DNA of 64,000 nt from positions 1,354,299-1,418,298 of the forward strand of contig SCFE01000082.1 in NCBI GenBank assembly GCA_004352715.1, read 5' to 3'. Shown piece after piece: positions 1 to 12,100 of the stretch. The notes under the pieces are model-generated. The model did not search any database. It was not told the DNA's origin and saw only the letters and a list, made by a program, of their open reading frames with translations. The stretch's first letter is position 1. Each line of letters starts with the position of its first letter. Position numbers and translations under genes: made by a program. This stretch comes from Hofstenia miamia (taxonomy: Eukaryota > Xenacoelomorpha > Acoela).

Positions 1-20
1 TATATATATATATATATATA
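1..20. repeat. (TA)n microsatellite at the window edge
   Basis: Perfect TA dinucleotide run at the left edge; it may continue outside the window. Confidence 0.9.
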
Positions 21-1710
21 CTATGCTATCAAATGGATAACCAAACTATATAATTTTACTTTATTAGTTTGAAATTTTAAGCTAAGAAATTTATATCTTT
101 TAGAAGGTATTTCTTTTTCCAAATTCTAAAATATGTGTACACAAAATTTTTTTATGCCTATATTAAAATTGATAGGTAACAAGTGTGAAATCACAAAATC
201 TACTTAAAAATAAGTAACAAAGACAATGTTTTACATTCTCTAGTGAACTCCTTGAAACAAAACTAAGCACTCAAAACTAATAAAGATGTCTAAAATGGGA
301 AAAAATCTCAGGATGGACAATAACCTCTTGTTTGATTTACTCCTTTTGCGAAACTGTTCAGTACCATGGCATTTGACTTTGTTCATGACATGCAGGGAGA
401 ATTTAAAAGCTTTGCAAAAAATAAGATGTTTCGTTGAGATTAGTTAATACTTTCACATATTAAAGCCATAACGAATAATTTTTGCAGTTTCTTAATTGGC
501 TTGAAGAACATTGTTTAAAAATTTAAGCAAAACAGATTGTATCCTTATTGATACAACAGGCAATTTAATTTAACATGAAAAACATTTTAAGAGGATTGGC
601 TTAAGCCTGATGTGGAATAATGTAAGAGCCATTGACATTGATTACTTCTTGACAAGGTTTCATCACAATATCAATTTCTGATCAATACCTTTTGAAATCT
701 ATAATCTTTCAAAATTTTAGCTTTTGTTTCACCTTATCATGATCACAAGATTTCCTTATCGCACATAAATGGAAACACAAGAAATTGATACAAACAAATA
801 AATATTTTGATGCTACAAACATGTAACTCTGCACTTTTTTAATAGAAATAAAAGAATTTGTTTAAGCAGATTCTAAAAACTAAAAAACAAATTGTTCCTA
901 AAAGATTAAAGTTTTTTGGTTTAAATTTCAAACCAATCGATGATAAAATAAAATGAATATATAAAGTATGCTGAATTATTTATGTAGCTTATGATAATAT
1001 AAGGAAATCAGTGCTTTATAGTAAAATATATCGTATAAAATTAATATAGTATTTTATTAAGGAAAAATTCCAACAGAGCGGCTCAAGCCCCTCTGCAACC
1101 CTGTCAGTTACACCACTGATGTTACGCATTTATAAGCAATTTCATTATGCATAGGTTTTTGTTATACGCTTTCAACTTACCCAACATTAATCCTGAGTAC
1201 GAAAAATATATCAATTACCAACATTTTTTTACTATAAGCGTTTGTGTATGATTAATAGTTTTTGAGAAGCCTTATGTAAAGAACAGTGGCAAGACACATT
1301 ATAACATATATGCTAATAAGAATTAACTATTAATTAACAGCAATGCCTAAAAATATGGGAGTGATAAAAATTTTAACTATTAATTTTTTGAGAAATAGGT
1401 AGGTGACTACATTGTATAGCACAGCATTTTTCAATTAATGTGTATGACCATCGTTTTCAAACAAAAAGTCTGCAATAATAGGTTATAGATCTTCCAATTG
1501 CATAATGTTTACATAATGTTCGCTTGAACAACGGAGTATTTCACACTATTTTTTTAGGCTATCCTAACCTGCTCTATTTTCAGTGTCCATAATGAACAAT
1601 CGAAAAGCACTAACACAATAGGTAGCAGCTCAACATTTTCGGATGGAATCGAACTTTAATATTTTCTTTATAGAATTTTAATAATGGTTTCTACAAGGTG
1701 AGGAACTTAA
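21..1710. other. AT-rich intergenic or intronic DNA, no gene seen
   Basis: No coding exon or recognisable transposase was seen on either strand. The only distinctive patch is 1,076-1,117. Read on the minus strand it begins CAGTGGTGTAACTGACAGGG and continues G-rich, which resembles the terminus of a hAT-type DNA transposon. No partner terminus was found, so it may be a solitary remnant. Confidence 0.5.
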
Positions 1711-2710
1711 NNNNNNNNNNNNNNNNNNNNNNNNNNNNNNNNNNNNNNNNNNNNNNNNNNNNNNNNNNNNNNNNNNNNNNNNNNNNNNNNNNNNNNNNNN
1801 NNNNNNNNNNNNNNNNNNNNNNNNNNNNNNNNNNNNNNNNNNNNNNNNNNNNNNNNNNNNNNNNNNNNNNNNNNNNNNNNNNNNNNNNNNNNNNNNNNNN
1901 NNNNNNNNNNNNNNNNNNNNNNNNNNNNNNNNNNNNNNNNNNNNNNNNNNNNNNNNNNNNNNNNNNNNNNNNNNNNNNNNNNNNNNNNNNNNNNNNNNNN
2001 NNNNNNNNNNNNNNNNNNNNNNNNNNNNNNNNNNNNNNNNNNNNNNNNNNNNNNNNNNNNNNNNNNNNNNNNNNNNNNNNNNNNNNNNNNNNNNNNNNNN
2101 NNNNNNNNNNNNNNNNNNNNNNNNNNNNNNNNNNNNNNNNNNNNNNNNNNNNNNNNNNNNNNNNNNNNNNNNNNNNNNNNNNNNNNNNNNNNNNNNNNNN
2201 NNNNNNNNNNNNNNNNNNNNNNNNNNNNNNNNNNNNNNNNNNNNNNNNNNNNNNNNNNNNNNNNNNNNNNNNNNNNNNNNNNNNNNNNNNNNNNNNNNNN
2301 NNNNNNNNNNNNNNNNNNNNNNNNNNNNNNNNNNNNNNNNNNNNNNNNNNNNNNNNNNNNNNNNNNNNNNNNNNNNNNNNNNNNNNNNNNNNNNNNNNNN
2401 NNNNNNNNNNNNNNNNNNNNNNNNNNNNNNNNNNNNNNNNNNNNNNNNNNNNNNNNNNNNNNNNNNNNNNNNNNNNNNNNNNNNNNNNNNNNNNNNNNNN
2501 NNNNNNNNNNNNNNNNNNNNNNNNNNNNNNNNNNNNNNNNNNNNNNNNNNNNNNNNNNNNNNNNNNNNNNNNNNNNNNNNNNNNNNNNNNNNNNNNNNNN
2601 NNNNNNNNNNNNNNNNNNNNNNNNNNNNNNNNNNNNNNNNNNNNNNNNNNNNNNNNNNNNNNNNNNNNNNNNNNNNNNNNNNNNNNNNNNNNNNNNNNNN
2701 NNNNNNNNNN
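1711..2710. other. Assembly gap of exactly 1,000 N
   Basis: The round length suggests a scaffolding gap of unknown true size. Open frames running through it are artefacts. Confidence 0.98.
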
Positions 2711-4980
2711 CTATTACTTTGATACATTGCTTTATATTGTATTACTGAAACCATCAACACTGCATCAAGAAAACAGTAGGAAAATATACATAATCAATCA
2801 TTTACAAGAATTAAAGGAGTTTGAAAATCAAGAAATATGTATTTGAAAAATGGTTGTTTCTACAGAGCCAGGAAATAAGTAATCATTTTTTTGATTTTTT
2901 TCATAAAGAATATCTTAAGTCGAAGCTAGTTAGAGAACCTAAATCAATGAATGGAAAACAAGATATGTCAACACAAACTCAATGTTCAATAAAGTTAAAT
3001 GTTTGGCGCAATATGATCCTGATTTTTTATTCGAATGAAAACAGTGTTACATTAATAAAAATGACACTCAAGGCTGCACTCTTCTACTTAACAAGAGGGC
3101 TCTAAATTTGAGAACTGAATTTCTAACATATTTTGAACATATTTAATTTCTAAGCAAGTAAAATCCAAAAGTAATGCAACCTTAACAAAGGAGTTGGGGT
3201 TCCCAGTCGAATTTTATAAGGTGGGCTAAGCGCCCCTAAGTATGCCCTCAAGTACATCCCTGATGATACTATGCACTTAGCTAGCTATTTACAAAAATTT
3301 TGCCATCTAAGAATGAAATCTGTATCACATAAAGACTAATTTAAGAGAAATCTTCAGTTTCCTAAACGGAATTTTGGATTTCAGAAAAGAAATAGAAATG
3401 CAATATTCCTGAAAAATTTCGCTAGTGTGCAAAACTTTCCAATGATTAATTTTTTAAAATCTCTCAAATAGCACTTCCCTCTTTAAGGATTAACGTATGT
3501 AAATTTTTATATAAAATTTTATCTACTTTTAAGTCTAAATATAAAATGATTAAAAAACCCATTATCATATATTTGACATGAAATATTATCAAAATTTATA
3601 CAGACAGTCTTATTGAAATCATTTGTTTATGCTTTTGATCAACTAAACTTTTGTAGTTCCTTTTCCAAATGTAGAATTTTCATGTTGGATTTGATTCTAA
3701 AACGTGAAGGCTAAAATAATTTTATTGAAATTAGTTTGAATCTTGATTTATTTTTTGAATTTGTGATAGTTGTGAATAAAAATTAGAAATACTTTAAATT
3801 TTATTATGACATAAATTTGGCGAAAAGAGCAAAATGAAAATTATCTACTTCAAACAGACCAGGGCATATATGAACATAGAGTGCTGCTTTTACTTGTGCA
3901 GGTTTGGAGGATGTTGGATTTAAGAGTTCATGTGAAAATTCCTCACCAGATATTTTCAATAAATCGAGCGAGACATTTCTGCAATAATATTTGAGCTATT
4001 TGTAGGAAACGTTTATAATAATCAATGGTCTCCTACGTGAGGTTGTATTAAGATCAAAACTGAATTTCGAAATCTTTTGAATATTGTCGTTAGGCATAAA
4101 ATTCAAATTTTTTATTAAATGTGAGGAATATCAACATACAAATGTAAATTTCTGAAAAGATTTGGATTAGCCAAGGAAGCAGTCAATGACACCGTCCTTT
4201 GGAAAAACCATAACAGCCATTATCCACTTTTTCAATGAAACTCAAGTTACCTATTCCAATTATAGGTTTACATTTGAATTAGTTTTTGTTCGGAAATCAT
4301 TTTCTGGGATTTTCGATGCTGCAAGTGTAAAGTATTACAATATGAATGTACAAATCTATGTCCATTATTAGAAATTCAATAAATTTAACGTAATTCTAGA
4401 TTTTGCTTAATGCTCCATTGAAGTGAATATAAAAATGTAATGTTTTTTCAAACGGTACAGCAATATTGTATTTGATTTGGAGAATATATTAAAAAGTTCA
4501 TTGGAAAATGCGTGACAGTATGGCATACTGCAATTTCAGAAAAAAGTGAAATTTTCGAACACCTTGCTATACATACTAGACAAATGAAAATATAGTGTCA
4601 ACAATAGATTCTGTTCGTAGAGATACTTTATTTTGTTTTCACAATGCAATAAATATGCTTACAGTATATTCATCAACCGTTTTTAGAATTCACAAATAAA
4701 TGATAATGAAGCATTCCAGTTACACCAATTGCAGAATTCATATTGTAAATGTAACAATAGCGTTTTGCTACAAAATGACATGGGAAGGTTAAAAATATAC
4801 ATTCTTTTAGAAATTAGCGCAAAAGATTAATCCAGAAAATATTGTTTTCAAGCAAATAAAACGTTTGCCGGCAAACATGATGCAGTAGTCATTTAATATA
4901 TAAAAATTGTAATGATCAGAATCATTTAAGGTAGTAATTTAGGAATTACATGTTATATAAGGGTCACTACATTTAATTTA
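2711..4980. other. AT-rich DNA without a recognisable gene
   Basis: An open plus-strand stretch (about 2,821-3,105) encodes about 90 residues with no motif I recognise and no splice or promoter context. A second open stretch (4,186-4,371) is equally featureless. A GC-richer patch at 3,190-3,260 looks like part of a transposon terminus. I do not call a gene here. Confidence 0.4.
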
Positions 4981-4984
4981 TATN

Positions 4985-5025
<41 letters not shown>

Positions 5026-5026
5026 T
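4981..5026. repeat. (TA)n microsatellite with one ambiguous base
   Basis: A TA run interrupted by TTTATA units; position 4,984 is an N, probably an assembly uncertainty in the repeat. Confidence 0.9.
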
Positions 5027-5587
5027 TCAAAGCTTTGTGTACTTTAGACATTAAATAAGGTTCTTATATACAATACAAAATACTGTTTAGACTTCTACAT
5101 ATCGTTTATAATCAATAGAAATAAAAGAACAAAGACACATACAAAAATTAATATTTAAAAAAACTATCATTACTAGCTTGGGCTATGGCGAATTTAGTGA
5201 AATACGATCCATTGAATAATCAATATTATAAAATTTAAAACTTCGCAATTTGTATTCGAGCCTTTCCTTTGCATAATTATCGAACTATTCTTTAATTTCG
5301 TTTTTAAGTACTCTTAATTTGTCAATTTTTAAATAGATTTAGGTAAATTATTCCATATATTTATTGATGTGTTGAGAAAAGAAATTTTTCTTTATTTTCT
5401 TATTATGTATAAGGGACTTAATTTTTAAACTTCTATCATTATGTCTAAAAAATATTTTAGAAAATTTGATTTGTGATTTGGAACAATATTATTACATATT
5501 TTTAAGAATGTAGTTAATGTTTTTTATAAATAATGCACTGTGGACTTAGAAAAGTTTTTGTTAATTGTTATATTTCTGTATTCTGCT

Positions 5588-6420
5588 TTATAAATGATTA
5601 ACTATTATTTTTATAGCCCATTTTATTTGCACATTGAATTTATTCAAACATTGTTGACTTATACCGATATACAGGATATTTTCATAATTTAAGTGACTTA
5701 GTATTAAGGTGTGAATTAATTGAATTTTTGTTATGTTTGGAGATAAATTGCTAAGGGCCTTAACTGAAATAGCTATTTTCTTAACATTTTTTTGTAAAAT
5801 TAAGTTAAGAATCAAACATTATACCTAAACATTTAAAAGAATTAAGTTGTTCCATGTATGTGCCATTAAATTTCAATTTAAGCTGAAAACATTTGTGGAA
5901 TAATCGCTAGATTTAGATGGGAATATTTTTAGTTTTACTGAACCAAAATATTTTGCAAGAAAAGTAAAATTTTCTTCGAGAATATTAATAACAATTTCAG
6001 GAGACCTATGTAAACTACAGTAAATAATATAGTATCATCAGTATATTGTATGACATTACATGTGGTCCGATTGCTCGAATCGCTTACATAGTAAAGGTTC
6101 CAAAATTGTTCCTTATGAAAAATCATTTTTAATAAAATCCGATCCGAGAGAATTCCATTTACTTTAACACTTTGTTTCCGATATTGGAGATAGCTGCTTA
6201 TTAGGTCTGCACTTTTGTCTGAGAAGCCCAAAATTTTTTTAAGTAAAATGAAGTAGTCGGTAGTATCAAAAGCATGCAACTGCTAAACACTCATCAATAT
6301 TTATGATATTTCTCCAATTTCCGGAAACGGCTAACAAGGTATCATTTGTAGAAATATACTTACGAAAACCATATCGATTTTGAGAATACATATTATGTTT
6401 GCGTAAATGTTCGTTTATTT
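5588..6420 (-). pseudogene. Decayed non-LTR retrotransposon reverse transcriptase
   Basis: Minus-strand translation in broken frames gives successive RT blocks in the expected order. They are QNRYGFRKYISTNDTLL (about 6,310-6,395), a HAFDTTDYFILLKKI block (fingers/palm, about 6,235-6,275), a degraded SDRILLKMIFHKEQ block replacing the usual G-PQGS loop, QYTDDTILF (a changed YADD box, about 6,020-6,050), LNSFKCLGIMF (about 5,820-5,850), and a thumb-like tail near 5,600-5,810. Several stops and frameshifts separate them, so it is dead. It belongs to the APE-type, Jockey/CR1-like group by motif; the exact clade is not determinable. No endonuclease, tail or target-site duplication was found. Confidence 0.8.
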
Positions 6421-9014
6421 TGGTTTGGTAGAACTTTATGCAGCATTATTTCAGTTTTTTATATTCCAAAAAGAACGTATAATATTGCAGAAAATATCAC
6501 TAAAAATACATCAACTATTAATAACTAATAGTCTATTAGTACGACAATTACTACAACGCAGTAAAATTAAACAGGCAATTTTCCCGATGTCCAAATGGAT
6601 TAGATCCAAATTGTCTGTAAAAAACATTATTTTAAAAATTAAAAAAAATAAGACAACATACCGAAAATACTATAAAATATTGAAATATAATTAAATATGT
6701 AATTCACAGCCGCAAATATCGCTTAAAATACTGCATTAGGAGTTAATAACTTCCCCTAATTGTATTATTGTTGAATTCAATATTTAAGAAATAATTCCAT
6801 TACAAACCTATTCATTAGTATTCATTAGTACATATCCTTTATCTTAAATTTTGTGGTAATTTCGATGAAAATTTCTTTGCATGCACTTGTAATTTAGTTA
6901 GCAAATTATTGATAAAACTGATTTGAATCCCAGCTCAGACCTTGATTCAAAACCATTTAAGAAAGAAAGCAATGTAATAGCCGCCCTTTCAAGGGTTTTG
7001 CACATGAATTCAATCGTAAGCTAAATGTAGCCCTTTGGTCAAAATGGTGGACACCCATATTGTAAACAGTATTACTTTTGTCAGTTTTGGATGCAACCTT
7101 TTCAATACGTCAATGCAAGTAGAAATGTAATGCTTAGTTGCAAGAGTTCTTTGTGATATATAATGCCCATTTTAATTGAATATTGAGTTTTTTTATCGCT
7201 TAAACCATAGAATTATAGCTATGGTTACATTTTTGAATGTATCATGCAAGAGTTAAACAAAACTTTAGGTCACTAGTTGCCTACGTATTTCAAGTTGTGT
7301 ACAGTAGCAACATTAGCATTGTTTAGATATTTTCGCAGAAACGTGTTAACTTTTAATGGGTAGTAAAATGAAAATGTAAACTTAATAATTTAATTAGTTT
7401 ATGCAAACAAAAATGCTTTGAATTTTGTTACAATTTAATACCACAAATTCCATTGCTAGGAGCATTGATGCATTATCGCTGAAAATCCAGGCGTCACTGG
7501 AATGCGGAACTAAAGTACAAGTCATAAAATTCATGAAATGAATGCATACTGATAAGACTACGACCTAGAATAGTTTCTCGAGGTATACTATTGCAAACAG
7601 ATAGTTTGAATCTATAGAATCTTTGGATTAAGTAACTAGTGAACTTTTTATTGTTACAAGAAAATACAAAACGATATTTTTAAATTAGTACGCTATGATT
7701 ATTTGAATCGAAGACCTTGAGGAGATCTAAGTAAGCCATAGCTACAAATTTTTCAGAATCGAATGATGCCCTCCATTGCTCAGCAACATTTAATATAGTT
7801 AAAAACCTAATATTTCCTAATGTAATAATCACGATAATCTTGTTTATTGGTTAATTGACAATTGATGGTTTCTTCTTAAAAATGAGGAAGTAAGCATTTC
7901 ATTAAATATGTTAATTAAATGTAAAAATTAAGAAACTTGTAATGAATACTGCAGTAATCTGAGGAGTTGAAGGAATGCTTGACTTGCAAGTTTTAATAAC
8001 TGATTCTATTATTCAAAGTGGAAGCAAAATTCAGGTGTTAGAATATGACACGAAAAGTTTTTACACTTTATTAGGGGATATTATATTTCAAACTTATTGA
8101 ATTCATTATGCATAGTAGCAGCAGGTACCATTTTATTTCTTCGGCGGTGATTAAAATTATCACATACCTTTAACAAGATTATTTTAAGAATATACTAAAG
8201 ATGATGAGCAACCTTTTAGAAAATGCGAGAACCTTCAATTATATTTTAAGCCAAAAGATTTATAGAGACATCACTGGCAAACTAGAAAGCAAATATGTGA
8301 TTACTGATGCATTACTCAAATTTTTCAGACATTTCACGCCTTTAAAACACTCAGAAGAGCCTTGCTTACTCTAAAAGTAGTACATAAAAAATGCGTTCAT
8401 CATGAGCATCTTTCTAAGCAAAGTATAGTAATTGTAATGCTAGAAAAGATGAAATAATGCGATTTTAAACATTCAATTACAGGATGCGGATAATATAATT
8501 AGGACTTATCAATTAAACCTAGAAAAATAATTTAAAATCATCTGTGGAAAAAACAGAATATTATAATGGAATTAAATGTATACATTAAGATTGTTTGTTA
8601 GATTAAGTGAAATTCTGATCGATATTTCAACATTTTAAGATGTAAATAATGATTATTTCCAGTGCATAGATTTAGCTAGGAAAGTTGTAATGCACACAAA
8701 TTTATATATTTAGGGAAGAGGTATATGAATTGGCTGCAAAAATATTTATGTAAATGAAGAAATTTAATAAATAAATTACCAATGAAGCAATACAAAATTT
8801 AAACTTACAAATGCATAATTACAATTATACAGATTTATCAAATAAAACTATAGCGTAGCATTCAACTATAGTGGAACTCCATCTCTGCTATGAAACGAAT
8901 CCTGCAATGCATGCGCAAATAAAACAAAGAGAACACTCTAAAAAAATACAAAACTCCTTTCGTAAACTAATATTGATAGTTGAAGATATCGACAAGTATG
9001 AAGGCACGACCATT
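6421..9014. other. AT-rich DNA, nothing recognised
   Basis: No coding exon, RNA gene or repeat boundary was recognised on either strand. The stretch just left of 9,015 is the presumed 3' UTR and downstream flank of the minus-strand FAM219-like gene; I could not fix a polyadenylation site. Confidence 0.4.
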
Positions 9015-9179
9015 TCACATGATACCACAAGAGCATGCCCGACATGAATCTAAGCATGCACATCTCTCGTCTAGAGGTCGAGGTGGAATAAGATCCAGAT
9101 CTTCTTCTTCTAGCATATCTAGACTGTACCCGTCGTTGCGCATCATTTCTCGAACATTCACTGCTTTTTTGGACTGCAT
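9015..9179 (-). CDS. FAM219-like gene, terminal exon with CaaX-like end
   Basis: The acceptor TTTTCAGTTTTAG directly precedes the first codon, and the frame is open for 54 codons to TGA at 9,015-9,017. A possible ATG is the first codon, but an in-frame TAG precedes it, so I read it as an internal acceptor. It contains MMRNDGYSLDMLEEEDLDLI, then PPRPLDERCACLDSC and RACSCGIM-stop. The G-Y-x-L-D..DEDLDLIPP core is the signature of FAM219 proteins. Six cysteines lie in the last 16 residues. Confidence 0.75.
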   Translation of the reverse strand: MQSKKAVNVREMMRNDGYSLDMLEEEDLDLIPPRPLDERCACLDSCRACSCGIM

Positions 9180-12100
9180 CTAAAACTGAAAATATTAATC
9201 ATTTACATTGCTAAAATATATTCAGCATAAAAAGGGACCCAAACATAAATGGTAATATTTTCGCAGTCAATAATTTAATTAACAAAATACACATGAAATT
9301 TATCATAACTTGTAAACCAAGAATCTAAAGATTTTAAAAAATTATATGTAAAAAATCCACTTTGTAACACATTGGATTTACAAATATCTGCAAATGAATT
9401 TTATGAATATAAAAAACTAAGAAATAACTAAAATAAACAATTTGAGTTAATATGGTGTCTGTTAAATAAAATCTCGATATAAGACATACCCGACAAATTC
9501 TTAAATTACACTGGTAAGACGCAATTTTTGAGCCGGTGTAATATTTGGTAAAATGCGCTTAATATTGAGTCAAGAATTTATAGTTTCCATATATTTTGAA
9601 TTATATTAAAAATAATTTAAGTATTTCTATTTAAACAAATTCAAGAATAAATAAGAAATATGAAGCACTATTTCCCTAACTTCAACTTAAATATTGACGA
9701 GAGGGAAAAATTAGCCCAAAAGATTTACGATGTGAATAAATGGAGGTAGAAAGATCAATGTCAATTAAAAGAAGCTTTGGATGTGCATACAAAGTTGAAC
9801 CTATAAACACCAAGTAAGTTTCTTAACATAAAGTTATAAATAATAAACCACTAAAAAAATAAAAAACAATGTGTGAGCAATAAAATGGAAACAAAACATT
9901 TTAAGTCGCATAATATTGTAGTTATACTACATTTTTACAGAATAAACAAAACTTTTTAATATTAATATCCCCTTTTTCCTTTCAATATTTTGACTTGCAC
10001 TATTAAATATAATTTGCAAACAATAAAATAACGAACCTGTTAAAATATTAAACAGACGCCTTAATTGTGTTAATAATCAATTTTTAAAATAGTACCCACC
10101 CATAATGAGATACAAACATTTCACAAACAATTTCTTACAGCATTAAATTTTTCTCCACTTTGAATAACAATGAAAATGGTTAAAATCGGAATTTTAAGGG
10201 ATTGTTCAGAATTTGTTGTTTCAGACTCATTTAAATTAACGCCAATTCGGGTCATTTTGAACCCATATTATCCTTACCAACTTTTCAGGTTGACAGACAA
10301 ATATTGGGTATGTCAGAAATTAATAAAAAACTGAAAACGGAAATGTAAAAAACTTTTTGAAATTTGGCTCAAACCCGTCTCGGCACACTTCTTTCTCTAA
10401 CATTAATGATTTTGTAAGCATTGTAAGCTATTAGAGTCTAAATTGCATTTAAGATTTATATATTTGATTGAAATTTCATAGTGCAACATACAGTATATAG
10501 TACATTGGTACACCTTAAATACAAATTTAATAGCATAAAAGAGTAACAAATAAATTTAGACAAAAAAGGTCTTGAGGAACATATGCAAAATCTGATATCT
10601 GAAAATACATGCGTACGTGAATAGATGAATATATATTTAATAAGAGATAAATTGGTACATTGCAATTGACTCCACGTACGTGTCATTTAAGTGGGTAATT
10701 GAATTACTTATAAGTTGAAATCTGGCATTAACACATTTTACTATATTTAATTAAAATACTATGCTCTAAGACATTTTTCGGATTCTGCATAACACTAGGC
10801 CTGCTTGAGTCTGAAAAATTTATGAGATAGTCAGCGATCATTTGAACACCCAATATCTTCTGGTTATTTTATGAAATTCTGTCGGCTTTCAAAGAATTCT
10901 GCCCCATATTATGCTTATTAATAACAATAGAATTTTGATGCAATCAATAGATTGCAAGCGTGTATGAATCGCATTTTCAGGTAGATTTCTTACTGCAGCG
11001 AACATAGAGTTAATCAACGAAACAAGTTTCCCTTAAATTTACATCGATGTGCGAAGTGGTATGAATAAACTTCAAATTCACATCAGCCACAATGTACTGA
11101 TAATGTAAAAAAACATAACGCTGGTTCAACAACCTCATTCCTTCATGAGCCTCGATGATGCCGTCGATTTTTAGTTAGGCATTTATATAGCACAGCAATA
11201 ACATTTATATCTAACGAATGCAAATTAAGTTTTCTATAAATTTATGTAAAAGAAACTAGACAACATTGTCACCGGAGCGAACACATTTCAAAAATCTGTT
11301 TTAATTGAGTTCATCAAATTTTTCTGCATTTTCGGGGTAATTTTTTCTTTGGACTCCAGCAAATATTTCTTCAATTTTCGCATATTTTTTAGATTTTTCT
11401 TTTCCACATCGTCCTTCATGATCCCCCAAACATCCGGTGAGTTTGCAAGCTACTGCAAAATTTTCAAATTTTTTTCTCTGAAGAAATATTAGATATGCCT
11501 TGAAGTATGGGGGTCGCCCCATCCTGCTGAAGAATTCATCTAGTCTAATGAAGCCGGTCTGCAGATGGGATAAACTCTGCTAACATATCAGCATACTTTG
11601 AACTGTCTACAGCACCTCCTTCTATAATTTTCAAGAAAGCCCGTTATAGCTTAAGCACCCCAAATCAGGCATTTTGGGAAAATTTTGGAGGTGCCTTGAG
11701 CGGTGTCTTAGCTGTCGTAGACCAATCAGAAACGTTATTTCTATGAAGCTGGAACATGGACTCATCGGTTATGAAAACATTTCTGAAAAATCCATCAAGT
11801 AACCATGTTTCACAGAAGCTAACTCAGTCTTCTTTCTGTTTTTGTGTCAATAGTGGCACTTTTTTCGCACGTTTTTTTTTACAAATCGCTGACTTTGAAA
11901 GTGCTCGGTACACTGTGGATGCTGAGACAACTTTTCTATGGGTTTCTTGAAACTTTGAGTTCAAATGAGCGGATGATTTCAATGGGTTTTGTAACGCAAA
12001 GTTGACACAAATTTTCCGTTCATTTCCAGTAAATTTGAGGGTCATCCACTTCCTTTCTTCCTTCTTAGCATATTTGTTTCAGTCAATTTTTTGAAGTTTC

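Noticed and set aside
1678-2846. Long open frames on both strands across the first gap
   Set aside because: Almost entirely N; only a handful of real residues on each side.
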